From NCBI RefSeq assembly GCF_900111345.1, contig NZ_FOGY01000001.1, positions 1 to 64,000 on the forward strand: a stretch of 64,000 nt of DNA, in the 5' to 3' direction. Below the pieces are notes generated by a model. That model was given only the letters and a program-made list of their open reading frames with translations, ran no database searches and had not been told where the DNA came from. The position numbers were made by a program, and so were the translations under genes. The stretch comes from Psychrobacillus sp. OK032 (GTDB lineage Bacteria > Bacillota > Bacilli > Bacillales_A > Planococcaceae). Positions 41,782 to 51,511 of the stretch are shown in pieces; position 1 is the stretch's first letter, and each line of letters begins with the position of its first letter.

Positions 41782-41898
41782 GTAAAACATTCCTACTAAT
41801 CAGTCATACTATATCACTTTTAATGGTCGAGATAAATACTTTTATTAATTTTTTGAATAAAGAATTTACGTGAACTTCATTTAATTGTAATCATTTTG

Positions 41899-42596
41899 TC
41901 ATATAGAATCAGGATCTAAAGCATTTTGGGGAACAAGTACTTGACGTGGCTTACTTCCTTCATAAGGTCCTACTATTCCACCAATTCGAGTTGATCGATG
42001 ATTCTTTCAGCCCGAGAATAGCCTACTCTAAACCTTCTTTGGATAAGCGAAACCGATGCAGTTTGCATATCTGCCACTAATTGTGCAGCCTCATCATAAA
42101 GCCCATCCCGATCTACTTGTTCTTTTGATTCTTCCACTTCATCTGGAATCATCTCTTCCTGATAATTCGCTTTTTGCTGTTCGATAACAAAGTCTACCAT
42201 ACGCTCTACTTCTACATCAGACAAATAAGCCCTTTGCACCCGAACCGGTTTCGAGCTTCCTGCTGGTAAGAATAACATATCTCCTCTTCCTAAAAGTTTT
42301 TCTGCTCCACCCATATCTAATATTGTGAGCGAATCGATCGCAGATGATACAGCAAATGCAATTCTAGAAGGAATATTTGCTTTAATAATTCCAGTAATAA
42401 CGTCAACGCTCTGTCTTTGAGTCGCAATGATCAAATGAATACCAGCTGCACGTAATACTTGTGATGATGCCGTTAATACAAACACTCTTACCGCTACCGG
42501 TAGAACCTGCCACTAGTAGATGGGGCATTTTGTTCAATTGCGCAAGCACAGCTTGCCCAGTTACATCTCGACCGAATCCAATGAGTAGTTTCCTAG
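41899..42596 (-). pseudogene. Decayed ftsK 3'-end fragment, copy 1
   Basis: Minus-strand remains of the DNA translocase next door. It keeps the segment around the Walker A ([20 protein letters not shown]), then jumps by internal deletion to [20 protein letters not shown] and runs to QLEL. There a missing G (GGTGG to GTGG) shifts the frame before [17 protein letters not shown]-like sequence and the stop. Everything N-terminal of [11 protein letters not shown] is absent; at about 42,600 it joins sequence copied from the nupO start. Not functional. Confidence 0.92.
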
Positions 42597-42599
42597 CGT

Positions 42600-42660
42600 T
42601 TCTATTACATAATCCAATGAATTCACTCCCTACTATACTAGTACAAAATTAATACAGGAA
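42600..42660. repeat. Copy of the nupO start region at the duplication junction
   Basis: TTACATAATCCAATGAATTC and CACTCCCTACTATACTAGTA repeat the sequence at about 39,744-39,800 (start of nupO and upstream) almost base for base. It marks the join of the tandem duplication. Confidence 0.9.
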
Positions 42661-42748
42661 AGACCTTAAATCTTGTAAGTTAAAGTTAAAGTTCTATAAA
42701 ATTCAATGAATACTTTAAATTTTTAAAGTCTTTCTTCTATTAAATAAA

Positions 42749-42786
42749 ACATCATAAAGACCGATAAGCATCGGCCTTTATGATGT
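42749..42786 (-). terminator. Hairpin after nupN copy 2
   Basis: ACATCATAAAGACCGAT and ATCGGCCTTTATGATGT with one mismatch; copy of the hairpin at 39,841. On the minus strand TTTTATTTAATAG follows. No nup transporter genes lie downstream of this copy. Confidence 0.75.
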
Positions 42787-42798
42787 TAGAAAAACAAA

Positions 42799-43881
42799 TT
42801 ATTCTACTGTTTCAGGAACAGTGATTTCGCCATCAATGATTTTTTTAGAGTATTCTTCAATTTGGTCTAGAATATCTTGTGGGATAGCTCCGCGAGAGTC
42901 AGCAAGCTGTACCCCTTTTTCTGCTAAACCATAAGTTACTGTTTTCCCACCAGGGAAGTTTCCAGCCATTGTTTCTTTTGCAATTGTTTGTACTGCAACG
43001 TCTACACGTTTTTGCATGGAAGTAAGTGTAATGTTAGTATCACCAACCGCACCTTCTTCGTATTGGTCAGAGTCAACTCCGATTACCCATACGTTTGCAT
43101 TCGCATCTTTTGTTTTACGTTCTTTTGCTTCCGCGAATACTCCGTTACCAGTACCACCGGCTGCGTGGAAAATAATATCAATGCCTGAAGAATACATACG
43201 GTTAGCAGTTGTTTTACCAAGAGCTGCATCATCAAATTTACCTGTATATTGAACATCTACCTTGATGCTTGGATCTACAGCTTTTACACCTTCAACGAAA
43301 CCTGCATGGAAACGTTCGATAACTGGAATCTCCATTCCACCAACGAAACCAACATGTTTCGATTCAGACATCAATGCAGCTGCAACACCCGCTAAGAAAG
43401 AACCTTCTTGCTCTTTAAACATTACAGAAGCAACATTAGGTTTATCAACAATACCGTCGATGATAGCAAGTTGTGCTTCCGGTTGTTGGTCTGCAATAGT
43501 ACCAATTGGTTCTTCCATTAAGAAACCGATTCCATAAACTACATCGAAATCACGACGTACTAAGCTGTTTAAGTTTGTCATATAATCAGCATCGCCTTTA
43601 GATTGAAGATAATCATAGCCACCGTCACCTTTTTCAAGGCCATTTTCTTTACCGAATGCTTCAATACCTTCCCATGCTAATTGGTTGAAAGATTTATCAT
43701 CTACTCCACCAACGTCCGTTACCATAGCGATAGAGAAATCTTTTGTTTCTGTAGTTCCAGTATCTGTGCCTTCTGAACCTGTTGAAGTTTTTGTTTCTTC
43801 GTCTTTTGTACCACAAGCTCCAAGGATAGTACCGGCAGCTAATACAAATGATAGACCTAAACCAAATTTACGTTTTGTCAA
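42799..43881 (-). CDS. BMP-family nucleoside-binding lipoprotein, copy 2
   Basis: 360 residues, closely similar to copy 1 along its whole length, including the lipobox ILGAC (Cys23) and VGFVGGMEIPVIERFHAGFV. Differences cluster in the ligand-domain loops: LMEEPIGTIADQQPEAQLAI here against LLVEPIGTIADQKPDNKFII, IIFHAAGGTGN against IIAHAAGGTGN, and in the C-terminal 80 residues. Such changes near the pocket may alter specificity. No stop or frameshift. It is not followed by transporter genes and would have to feed NupOPQ of copy 1. Confidence 0.93.
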   Translation of the reverse strand: MTKRKFGLGLSFVLAAGTILGACGTKDEETKTSTGSEGTDTGTTETKDFSIAMVTDVGGVDDKSFNQLAWEGIEAFGKENGLEKGDGGYDYLQSKGDADYMTNLNSLVRRDFDVVYGIGFLMEEPIGTIADQQPEAQLAIIDGIVDKPNVASVMFKEQEGSFLAGVAAALMSESKHVGFVGGMEIPVIERFHAGFVEGVKAVDPSIKVDVQYTGKFDDAALGKTTANRMYSSGIDIIFHAAGGTGNGVFAEAKERKTKDANANVWVIGVDSDQYEEGAVGDTNITLTSMQKRVDVAVQTIAKETMAGNFPGGKTVTYGLAEKGVQLADSRGAIPQDILDQIEEYSKKIIDGEITVPETVE

Positions 43882-43928
43882 AATGAAAACCTCCGTTAAT
43901 TTTCTTATTAGCAGTAATTGAAAACATT

Positions 43929-44657
43929 TTACACCCTTTTTCGAACAACATGAAAGCTAAATTTATCTGCTCGAAAATAATTTTTCGAATACAAAACAAC
44001 ACGATCGTTTTCGTCATAATGAAGTTGTTTTAACACAAGCAAAGAAGTTTCCGGTTCACAATTCAAAGTCGGTGAAGCAACTTCATGGTATCCAACAGGG
44101 TCTATAAATGCGACCGCATGAGATACACGTATATCACCAGATTCCTCCAGGGCAGTAAAAATAGAGCCGGCTTCTCTAATGAGAAAATCATTAGGCAAGT
44201 AATTCTTTGGAACTTTATCGACACAATACACAACTGGTTCTCCATTTGCAGTACGGACTCGTTCCATTGAAATAATTGATTGCTCCTCTTTACATTGGAA
44301 GCGCTTAATATCTTCTTCAGTTGGAAGCGATTGCATAGAACTCAAATAAATAGTACCAGGTTCCATCCCCACGCTTCTAATCATGGAGGACACACTTGTA
44401 AGCTGTTCGATGCCCGAAGTAAAAACAGGCTTTGAATTGACAAATGTCCCAACTCCATGTCGTCTGACAATTACATTTTCTTCTTCCAATAAACGTAGAG
44501 CTTCTCTTAAAGTTGCACGACTAACACCTAGTGATTTTGCTAATTCAAATTCAGAAGGAAGCTTTTCCTTTTCCTTGAATATGCCATTTTCAATGTCTTC
44601 TTTGATTCGATCAATCACTTGAAGATATAAAGGACGATGATCTACTTTTATTGTCAT
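43929..44657 (-). CDS. GntR/HutC-family transcriptional regulator, copy 2
   Basis: 242 residues from ATG 44657, almost identical to copy 1 (for example [20 protein letters not shown] against [20 protein letters not shown]). The helix-turn-helix [20 protein letters not shown] is unchanged, so both regulators probably bind the same operator. UTRA-domain differences are few ([27 protein letters not shown]). It lies directly upstream of lipoprotein copy 2. Intact. Confidence 0.92.
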   Translation of the reverse strand: MTIKVDHRPLYLQVIDRIKEDIENGIFKEKEKLPSEFELAKSLGVSRATLREALRLLEEENVIVRRHGVGTFVNSKPVFTSGIEQLTSVSSMIRSVGMEPGTIYLSSMQSLPTEEDIKRFQCKEEQSIISMERVRTANGEPVVYCVDKVPKNYLPNDFLIREAGSIFTALEESGDIRVSHAVAFIDPVGYHEVASPTLNCEPETSLLVLKQLHYDENDRVVLYSKNYFRADKFSFHVVRKRV

Positions 44658-44680
44658 ATAAAACACCACCATTTTTTGAG

Positions 44681-44694
44681 AGCAGACCTCTGAT
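44681..44694. promoter_or_regulatory. Palindromic operator candidate upstream of gntR copy 2
   Basis: AGCAGACCTCTGAT; one base differs from the perfect palindrome ATCAGACCTCTGAT before copy 1. Surrounding promoter sequence (CATTCCTACTAATCAGTCAT) is identical in both copies. Confidence 0.55.
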
Positions 44695-44811
44695 GTAAAA
44701 CATTCCTACTAATCAGTCATACTATAACACTTTAAATCTTCAAAATAAATACTTTTATAAATATTTTAACTATTGACTTTACAGAAACTTCATCTAATTG
44801 TAATCATTTTG

Positions 44812-44935
44812 TCATATAGAATCCTAATCTAATGCATTATTGGCAACAAGTACTTGGCGTAGCTTACTTCCTTCATAAGGACCTACTATTCCACCCATTT
44901 CGAGTTAATCGATGATCCTTGCCGCTCTCGAATGG
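44812..44935 (-). pseudogene. Decayed ftsK 3'-end fragment, copy 2
   Basis: Only the last 40 or so codons of the translocase remain: RAARIID, a stop, [20 protein letters not shown], then another stop inside NALD and DSI at the end. It is a third copy of the ftsK C-terminus, between gntR copy 2 and the intact gene, and shows that the duplication happened in more than one step. Confidence 0.85.
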
Positions 44936-44995
44936 GTGAAATAAATACTTTTATCATTATTTTAAAAATTGAATTTACTAAATTGTATCGACTTG

Positions 44996-47287
44996 TCAGA
45001 TAGGATCCTGATCTATTGCGTTTTTTGGAACGAGTACTTGACGTGGCTTACTTCCTTCATATGGCCCTACTATTCCACCCAATTCGAGTTGATCGATGAT
45101 TCTTGCCGCTCGAGAATAGCCTACTCTAAACCGTCTTTGGATAAGTGAAACCGATGCAGTTTGCATATCTGTCACTAATTGTGCAGCCTCATCATAAAGC
45201 TCATCTCGATCTACTTGTTCTTGCGATTGTTCCACTTCATCCGGAATCATTTCTTCCTGATAATTTGCTTTTTGCTGTTCAATGACAAAGTCTACCATGC
45301 GTTCTACTTCTGCGTCTGACAAATAAGCACCTTGCACACGAACCGGTTTTGAGCTTCCTGCTGGTAAGAATAACATATCTCCTCGTCCTAATAGCTTTTC
45401 TGCTCCACCCATATCCAGTATGGTGCGCGAATCGATAGCGGAAGATACAGCAAACGCAATACGAGAAGGAATATTCGCTTTAATAATTCCAGTAATAACG
45501 TCTACGCTCGGTCTTTGTGTTGCAATAATCAAATGAATACCAGCAGCACGTGCCATCTGTGCTAAACGTGTAATGGAATCTTCTACATCACTGGATGCAA
45601 CCATCATTAAATCGGCTAACTCGTCAACTATGACAACAATGTATGGAAGCTTCGGATGTTTTTCATCATTTTCATCATTCCATTTGTTAATATACTCATT
45701 ATAGCCTTCCATATTCCGTGTACCGGTATGGGAGAATAACTCATATCTTCGTTCCATTTCGGATACGATTTTTTTTAATGCTTGTGATGCTTTCCGAGGA
45801 TCCGTCACTACTGGAGCGAGTAAATGCGGTATTCCATTATATACATTTAGCTCTACCATTTTCGGATCAATCATCATCATTTTAACTTCATGTGGCTTTG
45901 CTCTCATCATAATACTTGTAATGATTCCGTTGATGCATACACTTTTTCCGCTACCAGTCGAGCCTGCTACAAGTAGATGCGGCATTTTGTTTAACTGCGC
46001 TAGCACTGCCTGTCCTGTTACATCTCGTCCGAATCCAATGAGTAGTTTTAAATTTGGTTTATCATTTTCTTCCGATTCTAATACTTCTCGCAAGCTAACG
46101 ATTGCCACTTCTGTGTTCGGCACTTCTATCCCAATAGCCGATTTACCAGGGATAGGCGCTTCAATTCGAATATCTCTTGCAGCAAGCGCCAGCGCTAAAT
46201 CATCATGTAAACTAACAATACGACTCACTTTTACCCCAACATCAGGTAGCACTTCGTATTTTGTCACTGCCGGACCTAAATGTACTTGCGTTACTTTTGC
46301 TTTAACGCCAAAGCTTAAAAACGTCTTTTCTAGTTTTAGTGCGTTTGCTTGGAGTGCATTTAACTCGCCACTTTGATCACTATGTGCAGGTGCATCTAAC
46401 AAAGTGATTGGCGGTAACTGATAATCTTCATTTTCTACTACTTCTGCATCCATATTAATCTCAATTGGTTCAATTATTTCTTCTGGTTCTATAACTTTTT
46501 CTTCTTTTCTCACGATCCGTTCTGTAAAGGCAGATATGATAGGTGCTGTAACTTGTTCCACCTCTTGTTCCTGAATCGTGAGTATTTCTTCGTGGACGGT
46601 CACCGCTTCTTCCTGCAGTGTTTCTTTTTTCGAACGTCTTCCTGTCTTTTTAGCTGGTGCTGGTTTTTTCTTTTTCTTTCGATTTATTAACTTTTCTCTT
46701 AGTTTCGGTACTAATTCCATAACTAACGGTACAAGCGCTTTATCAGTCCATAAAATTATTCCTATTAATAACAAAAGCCATCCGGCAATCCTCGCTCCAG
46801 CGGAATCAAATAAAACGTGAAACGAAGCAAATAAAATAGCCCCTAATATGCCTCCGCCAAGGGAACTCGTTTGATTTGTAATACCTCCACTTTCCACTAA
46901 TACACGATAGCTCTCCCTTAAAACCGAATTTGTCATTAATCCTTTTCCTTCAAATAACTGTTGAAATAGAGCTAAATGACTAAATAGCAATAAACTACTT
47001 AAAATAAACCCACTTCCCAATAAGAGACGGTGATTCCATGGGGGAAAAGTTTGCTTCATCATAATAATAAGTGCATATACGATAAAGATAAATGGAATAG
47101 CGATATGCCAGTTTCCAAATAGGAAATAACCCATATAAGCGAGTCCCCGACCGACTAAACCATATTCAAAAAAGGCAATGATGGCTAGTCCTATTACGAG
47201 TAATCCGATAATTTCAAACATTAGCGGATGCATGGACTTTTTTTTCGGTGCTGTTTTTTTAGTTGTTTTTCTTTTCTGTTGTGCCAT
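44996..47287 (-). CDS. ftsK: DNA translocase FtsK/SpoIIIE
   Basis: 763 residues from ATG 47287 (AGGTG 7 bases upstream). Four or five N-terminal membrane helices ([78 protein letters not shown]) are followed by a basic/acidic linker. The RecA-like motor has Walker [19 protein letters not shown] and Walker [16 protein letters not shown], and a C-terminal gamma winged helix (about 695-755: [39 protein letters not shown]) that reads oriented sequences. Pumps the chromosome into the forespore and through the division septum. It is in the SpoIIIE position of the locus. Confidence 0.96.
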   Translation of the reverse strand: MAQQKRKTTKKTAPKKKSMHPLMFEIIGLLVIGLAIIAFFEYGLVGRGLAYMGYFLFGNWHIAIPFIFIVYALIIMMKQTFPPWNHRLLLGSGFILSSLLLFSHLALFQQLFEGKGLMTNSVLRESYRVLVESGGITNQTSSLGGGILGAILFASFHVLFDSAGARIAGWLLLLIGIILWTDKALVPLVMELVPKLREKLINRKKKKKPAPAKKTGRRSKKETLQEEAVTVHEEILTIQEQEVEQVTAPIISAFTERIVRKEEKVIEPEEIIEPIEINMDAEVVENEDYQLPPITLLDAPAHSDQSGELNALQANALKLEKTFLSFGVKAKVTQVHLGPAVTKYEVLPDVGVKVSRIVSLHDDLALALAARDIRIEAPIPGKSAIGIEVPNTEVAIVSLREVLESEENDKPNLKLLIGFGRDVTGQAVLAQLNKMPHLLVAGSTGSGKSVCINGIITSIMMRAKPHEVKMMMIDPKMVELNVYNGIPHLLAPVVTDPRKASQALKKIVSEMERRYELFSHTGTRNMEGYNEYINKWNDENDEKHPKLPYIVVIVDELADLMMVASSDVEDSITRLAQMARAAGIHLIIATQRPSVDVITGIIKANIPSRIAFAVSSAIDSRTILDMGGAEKLLGRGDMLFLPAGSSKPVRVQGAYLSDAEVERMVDFVIEQQKANYQEEMIPDEVEQSQEQVDRDELYDEAAQLVTDMQTASVSLIQRRFRVGYSRAARIIDQLELGGIVGPYEGSKPRQVLVPKNAIDQDPI

Positions 47288-47309
47288 CGATAACACCTGC
47301 TTTCCTAAT

Positions 47310-47630
47310 AAAAAATGCGCAAGCGCCTATACTAGAGGAATACAGTCTAAGTTCGCGACGTCGTGTCGCAACGACTGTATGACCTGCTTCGTGCAGCCCT
47401 CCCACAGGCAAATGGGGTGGGAAGGCATCCTAAGTACGCCACATCCCGTGGCAATGGATGCATGACCCGCATCGTGGGGCCCCATGAGGCAACTCCTCAG
47501 CCACCACAGCTTTTTTCCATTTGACCCCGAGGGGGAACGTTCTCCTGCGACGAGCTGTGCGCTGGAGCAAGGCGCTGGAGCTGGATAGATACTGAGTAAA
47601 AAAGTTTATACTTTCTTATCTCTTATAAAA
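47310..47630. repeat. Composite repeat region upstream of ftsK
   Basis: No gene. Two paired hairpins are direct repeats of each other: ACAGTC/GACTGT (47,342-47,378) and GCATCC/GGATGC (47,425-47,461), both with inner TAAGT(T/A)CGCnAC and followed by TGACC(T/C)GC. A third part (47,536-47,566) shares AACGTTCTCCTGCGACGAGC with the repeat at 36,115. The outer ends GCGCAAGCGCC and GCGCTGGAGCTGGATAG look like a matched pair. Confidence 0.65.
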
Positions 47631-47665
47631 AGGGATTTCCCTCCGAGTTCGGAAAGGAAATCCCT
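47631..47665 (-). terminator. Terminator after rnjB
   Basis: AGGGATTTCC and GGAAATCCCT stem with a 15-base loop; on the minus strand TTTTTATAAG follows. It separates rnjB from ftsK. Confidence 0.85.
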
Positions 47666-47677
47666 CTATTATTCATA

Positions 47678-49345
47678 TTAATATTCCATAATAATCGGGA
47701 TGATCATTGGACGGCGTTTAGTTTGTTGGAATAAATATGAATTTAGCGTATCACGGATTTCTTGTTTTATGTTTGTCCATTCAAACGTTTCTTTATTCAC
47801 ATATTTTTCAACAATTGTTCGAACTAGTTGCGCCGATTCCTCCATTAGTTCCTCTGATTCTCGTACATAGACGAAACCTCTCGAAAGAATCTCTGGACCG
47901 GACGCTATTTTCTTTTGCGCACGGTGCAATGTAACTACTACGATAAAAATACCATCTTGGGAAAGAAGCTTACGATCACGTAAAACGATATTCCCAACAT
48001 CTCCTACACCAATTCCATCAATTAGTACGTTACCGGCTTGAACTCTGCCACTCATTCGCATTTTACCGTTTTTATATTCGACAATATCTCCTTTATCCGC
48101 AATAAATATTTCAGATTTTGTCATACCAATGTCTTGCGCTACTTTCGAGTGAGCCATTAACATACGATACTCCCCTTGAATCGGGATAAAATACGTTGGC
48201 TTCGTTAAGTTTAGCATCATCTTTAAATCTTCTTGGCTACCATGTCCAGATACATGAACATTTTTGCTAGCAGTTAATACTTTTGCGCCTACTTTTGCAA
48301 TTTGGTTCATCGTTTGGTACATGCCTACTTCCATACCAGGTGAAGGAGTGAAAGTAATTAGCACAGTGTCTGTGTCTTTAATTTTAATATCTTTGTGGTG
48401 TTTACGAATCATTTTTTCAAGTGCCTCTAATGGTTCACCTTGATTGCCAGAGACAATAACAACGACGTTTTCATCTTCAAGCTTCGAAATTTCTTTTATT
48501 GAAATAAGTGTATCTTCTTGCACAGTGAAATACCCTAGATCCAATCCAATTTGGAAAGTATTTTCTAACGTTTTTCCAGCAATCGCTACTTTTTTACCTG
48601 TTTCAGCTGCTTTATCTAATACTTGCTGAATACGGATAAAATTAGATGCATATAAAGCTACTAGAATACGACCACGTGCAGCGTGGAATGTTTCGGATAA
48701 CTGGTTTTCAATAACAGCTTCAGAAGTTGTATAACCTGGTCTTTCTGCTTCGGTTGAATCAGATAGAAGAATGAATACTCCTTCTTCTCCTAACCCAGCG
48801 ATTTTAGCGATATCCGGGCGATACTTCCCTTTGGCAGATTGGTCAAATTTAAATTCGCCTGTGTGTACGATTGCACCTTCCGACGTATGAAAAACAATTC
48901 CAAGTGAATCTGGAATACTATGTGTTGTGTGGAAGAATGTTACATGCGTACTTTGAAAATTCATACGACTTTTATTTGTTACTTCGAAATATTTTACTGC
49001 TTGTTTCGTAGGTAATGCTTTTATATGCGTTTTTGCTAAAGCAATCGTCAATTTAGAACCATAGACAGGTGCTTGTACTTTTTGCAATAAATACGAAATA
49101 GATCCAATTGCATCTTCATGTCCGTGCGTTAAAAAGATTCCTTTTACCCGGTCCTTGTTTTCTTCTAAATACGTAATATCTGGAATGACAATATCAATTC
49201 CCAGCATTTCATTTTCAGGGAACATAAGCCCACTGTCTACGACAAATATTTCTTCATCTATTTCTACTACATACATTGCTTTTCCGACTTCCCCAACTCC
49301 ACCGAGTGGGATAATGCGAATAAGTTCATTTTTTACTTTAACCAA
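47678..49345 (-). CDS. rnjB: Ribonuclease J2
   Basis: 555 residues, TTG start at 49345 with AGGAGG 7 bases upstream. Metallo-beta-lactamase/beta-CASP ribonuclease: N-terminal IRIIPLGGVGEVGKAMYVVE, metal motif THGHEDAIGSISYLL, beta-CASP VSGNQGEPLEALEKMIRKHH, and SKNVHVSGHGSQEDLKMML with a C-terminal domain. The normal HxHxDH reads HGHEDA, lacking the last histidine, and HTTHSIPDSLGI covers the next motif. Loss of catalytic ligands and the place next to dapA mark RNase J2, the weakly active partner of RNase J1. Confidence 0.92.
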   Translation of the reverse strand: MVKVKNELIRIIPLGGVGEVGKAMYVVEIDEEIFVVDSGLMFPENEMLGIDIVIPDITYLEENKDRVKGIFLTHGHEDAIGSISYLLQKVQAPVYGSKLTIALAKTHIKALPTKQAVKYFEVTNKSRMNFQSTHVTFFHTTHSIPDSLGIVFHTSEGAIVHTGEFKFDQSAKGKYRPDIAKIAGLGEEGVFILLSDSTEAERPGYTTSEAVIENQLSETFHAARGRILVALYASNFIRIQQVLDKAAETGKKVAIAGKTLENTFQIGLDLGYFTVQEDTLISIKEISKLEDENVVVIVSGNQGEPLEALEKMIRKHHKDIKIKDTDTVLITFTPSPGMEVGMYQTMNQIAKVGAKVLTASKNVHVSGHGSQEDLKMMLNLTKPTYFIPIQGEYRMLMAHSKVAQDIGMTKSEIFIADKGDIVEYKNGKMRMSGRVQAGNVLIDGIGVGDVGNIVLRDRKLLSQDGIFIVVVTLHRAQKKIASGPEILSRGFVYVRESEELMEESAQLVRTIVEKYVNKETFEWTNIKQEIRDTLNSYLFQQTKRRPMIIPIIMEY

Positions 49346-49427
49346 ATCTTTTCCTCCTAATTATTAACCCGACCAACATCCACTATTTTTTATTATATCG
49401 AACGACAACGAATCACACAAATAAAAA

Positions 49428-49495
49428 AAAGACGGAAAGAAAATTAAAATGCCCCGAGCGAAGGGTACACTTTAGCTTTCCTCAGTCTTTTTAGT
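49428..49495 (-). terminator. Weak terminator between dapA and rnjB
   Basis: AAGACTGAGGAAAG and CTTTCCGTCTTT pair imperfectly across a 40-base loop with an A/T run at each end. The T-rich end on the minus strand makes it a likely terminator for the asd-dapA operon. Confidence 0.5.
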
Positions 49496-49500
49496 AGAAA

Positions 49501-50382
49501 TTATTTATTTTTCAAATATTCTTCCCAGATTAAATCGAATGCTTTTTTCTCGTTATTTGTCATTTCTACGAGTGGTAATCGAAGTGAGCCTACTTCGACT
49601 CCTACTTTGGAAAGTGCATATTTCACTACTACTGGATTAGGATGTACGAACAATCCGTTTATAACTGGTAAGATCGCTTGATGAATCTTCGAAGCTTTTT
49701 GTTGATCTCCAGCAAGAAATGCTTGTATCATTTCTTGCATATCGTTCCCAATAATATGAGAAGCAACCGAAATAATACCAGAACCCCCTAGTGCAAGTAG
49801 CGGTAAAGTTAAACCATCATCTCCACTATATACCCGGAAGTCGTCTCCTGTACCAGCTAAAATTTTAGTCATTTGATCCAAATTCCCACTCGCTTCTTTT
49901 GCGATTCGAATGGATGGAATTTTACTTAACGCAATCATGGAGTCCGCTTCTAAATTTACTACCGAACGTCCTGGAATATTATACACAACAATCGGCAATG
50001 TTGTAGCATGCGCAATTGCTTCAAAATGTGCAATCATTCCACGTTGATTTGGTTTATTGTAATAAGGGGTAACAAGCATCAAGGCATCAACACCAAGCGC
50101 TTCTGCTTTTTGCGACAAGTCAATCGATGCTGCAGTATTATTACTCCCCGTCCCTGCAATAATGGGAACTCGTTTATTTACTTTCTCTACTACAAACCGA
50201 ATGAGTTCTAACTTCTCATCCGTTGATAATGTTGGAGATTCTCCAGTTGTTCCACAAACAACGAGTGATTCCGTTCCAGTCGCTAGTAAATGTTCGATTA
50301 ACTTTTCTGTTGCGATAAAATCAATGGAACCATCTTCTGAAAACGGCGTAACCATCGCTGTTGAAATATGACCAATATTCAT
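49501..50382 (-). CDS. dapA: 4-hydroxy-tetrahydrodipicolinate synthase
   Basis: 293 residues. TIM-barrel lyase: GTTGESPTLSTDEK substrate loop, VVYNIPGRS (general-base Tyr), Schiff-base Lys in IRIAKEASGNL and VYSGDDGLTLPLLALGGSGI. It condenses pyruvate and aspartate semialdehyde for lysine, cell-wall diaminopimelate and spore dipicolinate. It follows asd after 4 bases. The dapG aspartokinase gene found between asd and dapA in B. subtilis is missing. Confidence 0.97.
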   Translation of the reverse strand: MNIGHISTAMVTPFSEDGSIDFIATEKLIEHLLATGTESLVVCGTTGESPTLSTDEKLELIRFVVEKVNKRVPIIAGTGSNNTAASIDLSQKAEALGVDALMLVTPYYNKPNQRGMIAHFEAIAHATTLPIVVYNIPGRSVVNLEADSMIALSKIPSIRIAKEASGNLDQMTKILAGTGDDFRVYSGDDGLTLPLLALGGSGIISVASHIIGNDMQEMIQAFLAGDQQKASKIHQAILPVINGLFVHPNPVVVKYALSKVGVEVGSLRLPLVEMTNNEKKAFDLIWEEYLKNK

Positions 50383-50386
50383 TTTC

Positions 50387-51433
50387 TTACACCTCTTTTA
50401 AAATACGTTCCTCAATTAATGCTTCTGCAATTTGAATGGAGTTAAGTGCTGCTCCTTTTAATAGATTATCAGATACGATCCACATGTGGAAGCCGTTATT
50501 ATTAGAAGGATCCTTTCTTATACGGCCGACAAAAACATCGTCTTTATCTGTTGCAAAATAAGGCATCGGATATTGTTGTTTTTCAGGCGCATCTTGCAAA
50601 GTGATACCTTTTGTATTCGAAAGTAATTGTTTCAACTCATCCACTGTTACATTCTCTTTATCTATCTCAATATATACAGATTCAGAATGACCTGTTACAA
50701 CAGGTACCCGGACACAAGTTGCCGCAATTGAAAGCCCCGGAAGTGTCATAATCTTCTTCGTTTCATTCATCATTTTATGCTCTTCAAATGTAAATCCATC
50801 TTCCTCGAACAGATCAATTTGTGGAATTACATTACCTGCGATTGGGTAATGCTTCTCATCGCTTTTCACTGGTAAAATAGCTGGATTCGGATTTTTTTCT
50901 TTAATCGTTTCACTTTGTGTTATTAGCTCATCGATAGCCGCTGCACCTGCACCTGAAACCGCTTGGTAAGTGGAGACGATGACTTTATTCAAACCATATT
51001 GTTTGCGAATTGGTTCAAGAGCGGCAACCATCTGAATAGTAGAACAATTTGGATTAGCAATAATCCCTTGATGCTCATGTAATGCTTGTTTATTTACTTC
51101 TGGAACAACAAGCGGTGTGTCTTTATCCATTCGAAAAGCACTAGTATTATCTACTACGATTGCTCCACGACTAACTGCTTCTTTTGCAAGTACCTTCGAA
51201 ATAGAGCCACCTGCCGAGAAAAAGGCAATATCTACTCCTTCGAATGATGCTGGTGTTGCTTCCTCAAGCGTATATGTTAAACCGTTAACCTCCACTTCTT
51301 TACCTGCAGATCGTTTGGAAGCTAAAAGCTTTAACTCTGAATATGGAAAGCTTCTTTCTACTAACTTTTCGATAATTTTTTGACCGACAGCACCTGTCGC
51401 TCCTACTACTGCTACTGTATAACCTTGTGACAT
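50387..51433 (-). CDS. asd: Aspartate-semialdehyde dehydrogenase
   Basis: 348 residues. NADP-binding VAVVGATGAVGQKIIEKL, catalytic Cys in ANPNCSTIQMVAAL, VSTYQAVSGAGAAAIDEL, and the catalytic His segment AATCVRVPVVTGHSESVYIE. Full length. Supplies aspartate semialdehyde to DapA in the same operon, which during sporulation also feeds dipicolinate synthase upstream. Confidence 0.97.
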   Translation of the reverse strand: MSQGYTVAVVGATGAVGQKIIEKLVERSFPYSELKLLASKRSAGKEVEVNGLTYTLEEATPASFEGVDIAFFSAGGSISKVLAKEAVSRGAIVVDNTSAFRMDKDTPLVVPEVNKQALHEHQGIIANPNCSTIQMVAALEPIRKQYGLNKVIVSTYQAVSGAGAAAIDELITQSETIKEKNPNPAILPVKSDEKHYPIAGNVIPQIDLFEEDGFTFEEHKMMNETKKIMTLPGLSIAATCVRVPVVTGHSESVYIEIDKENVTVDELKQLLSNTKGITLQDAPEKQQYPMPYFATDKDDVFVGRIRKDPSNNNGFHMWIVSDNLLKGAALNSIQIAEALIEERILKEV

Positions 51434-51511
51434 AAAAGCTCTCCTCCTAAAATCAAAACATATTGGCGATATTGTATCATATTATACATGAAAATACATC
51501 TCTATTTATAT

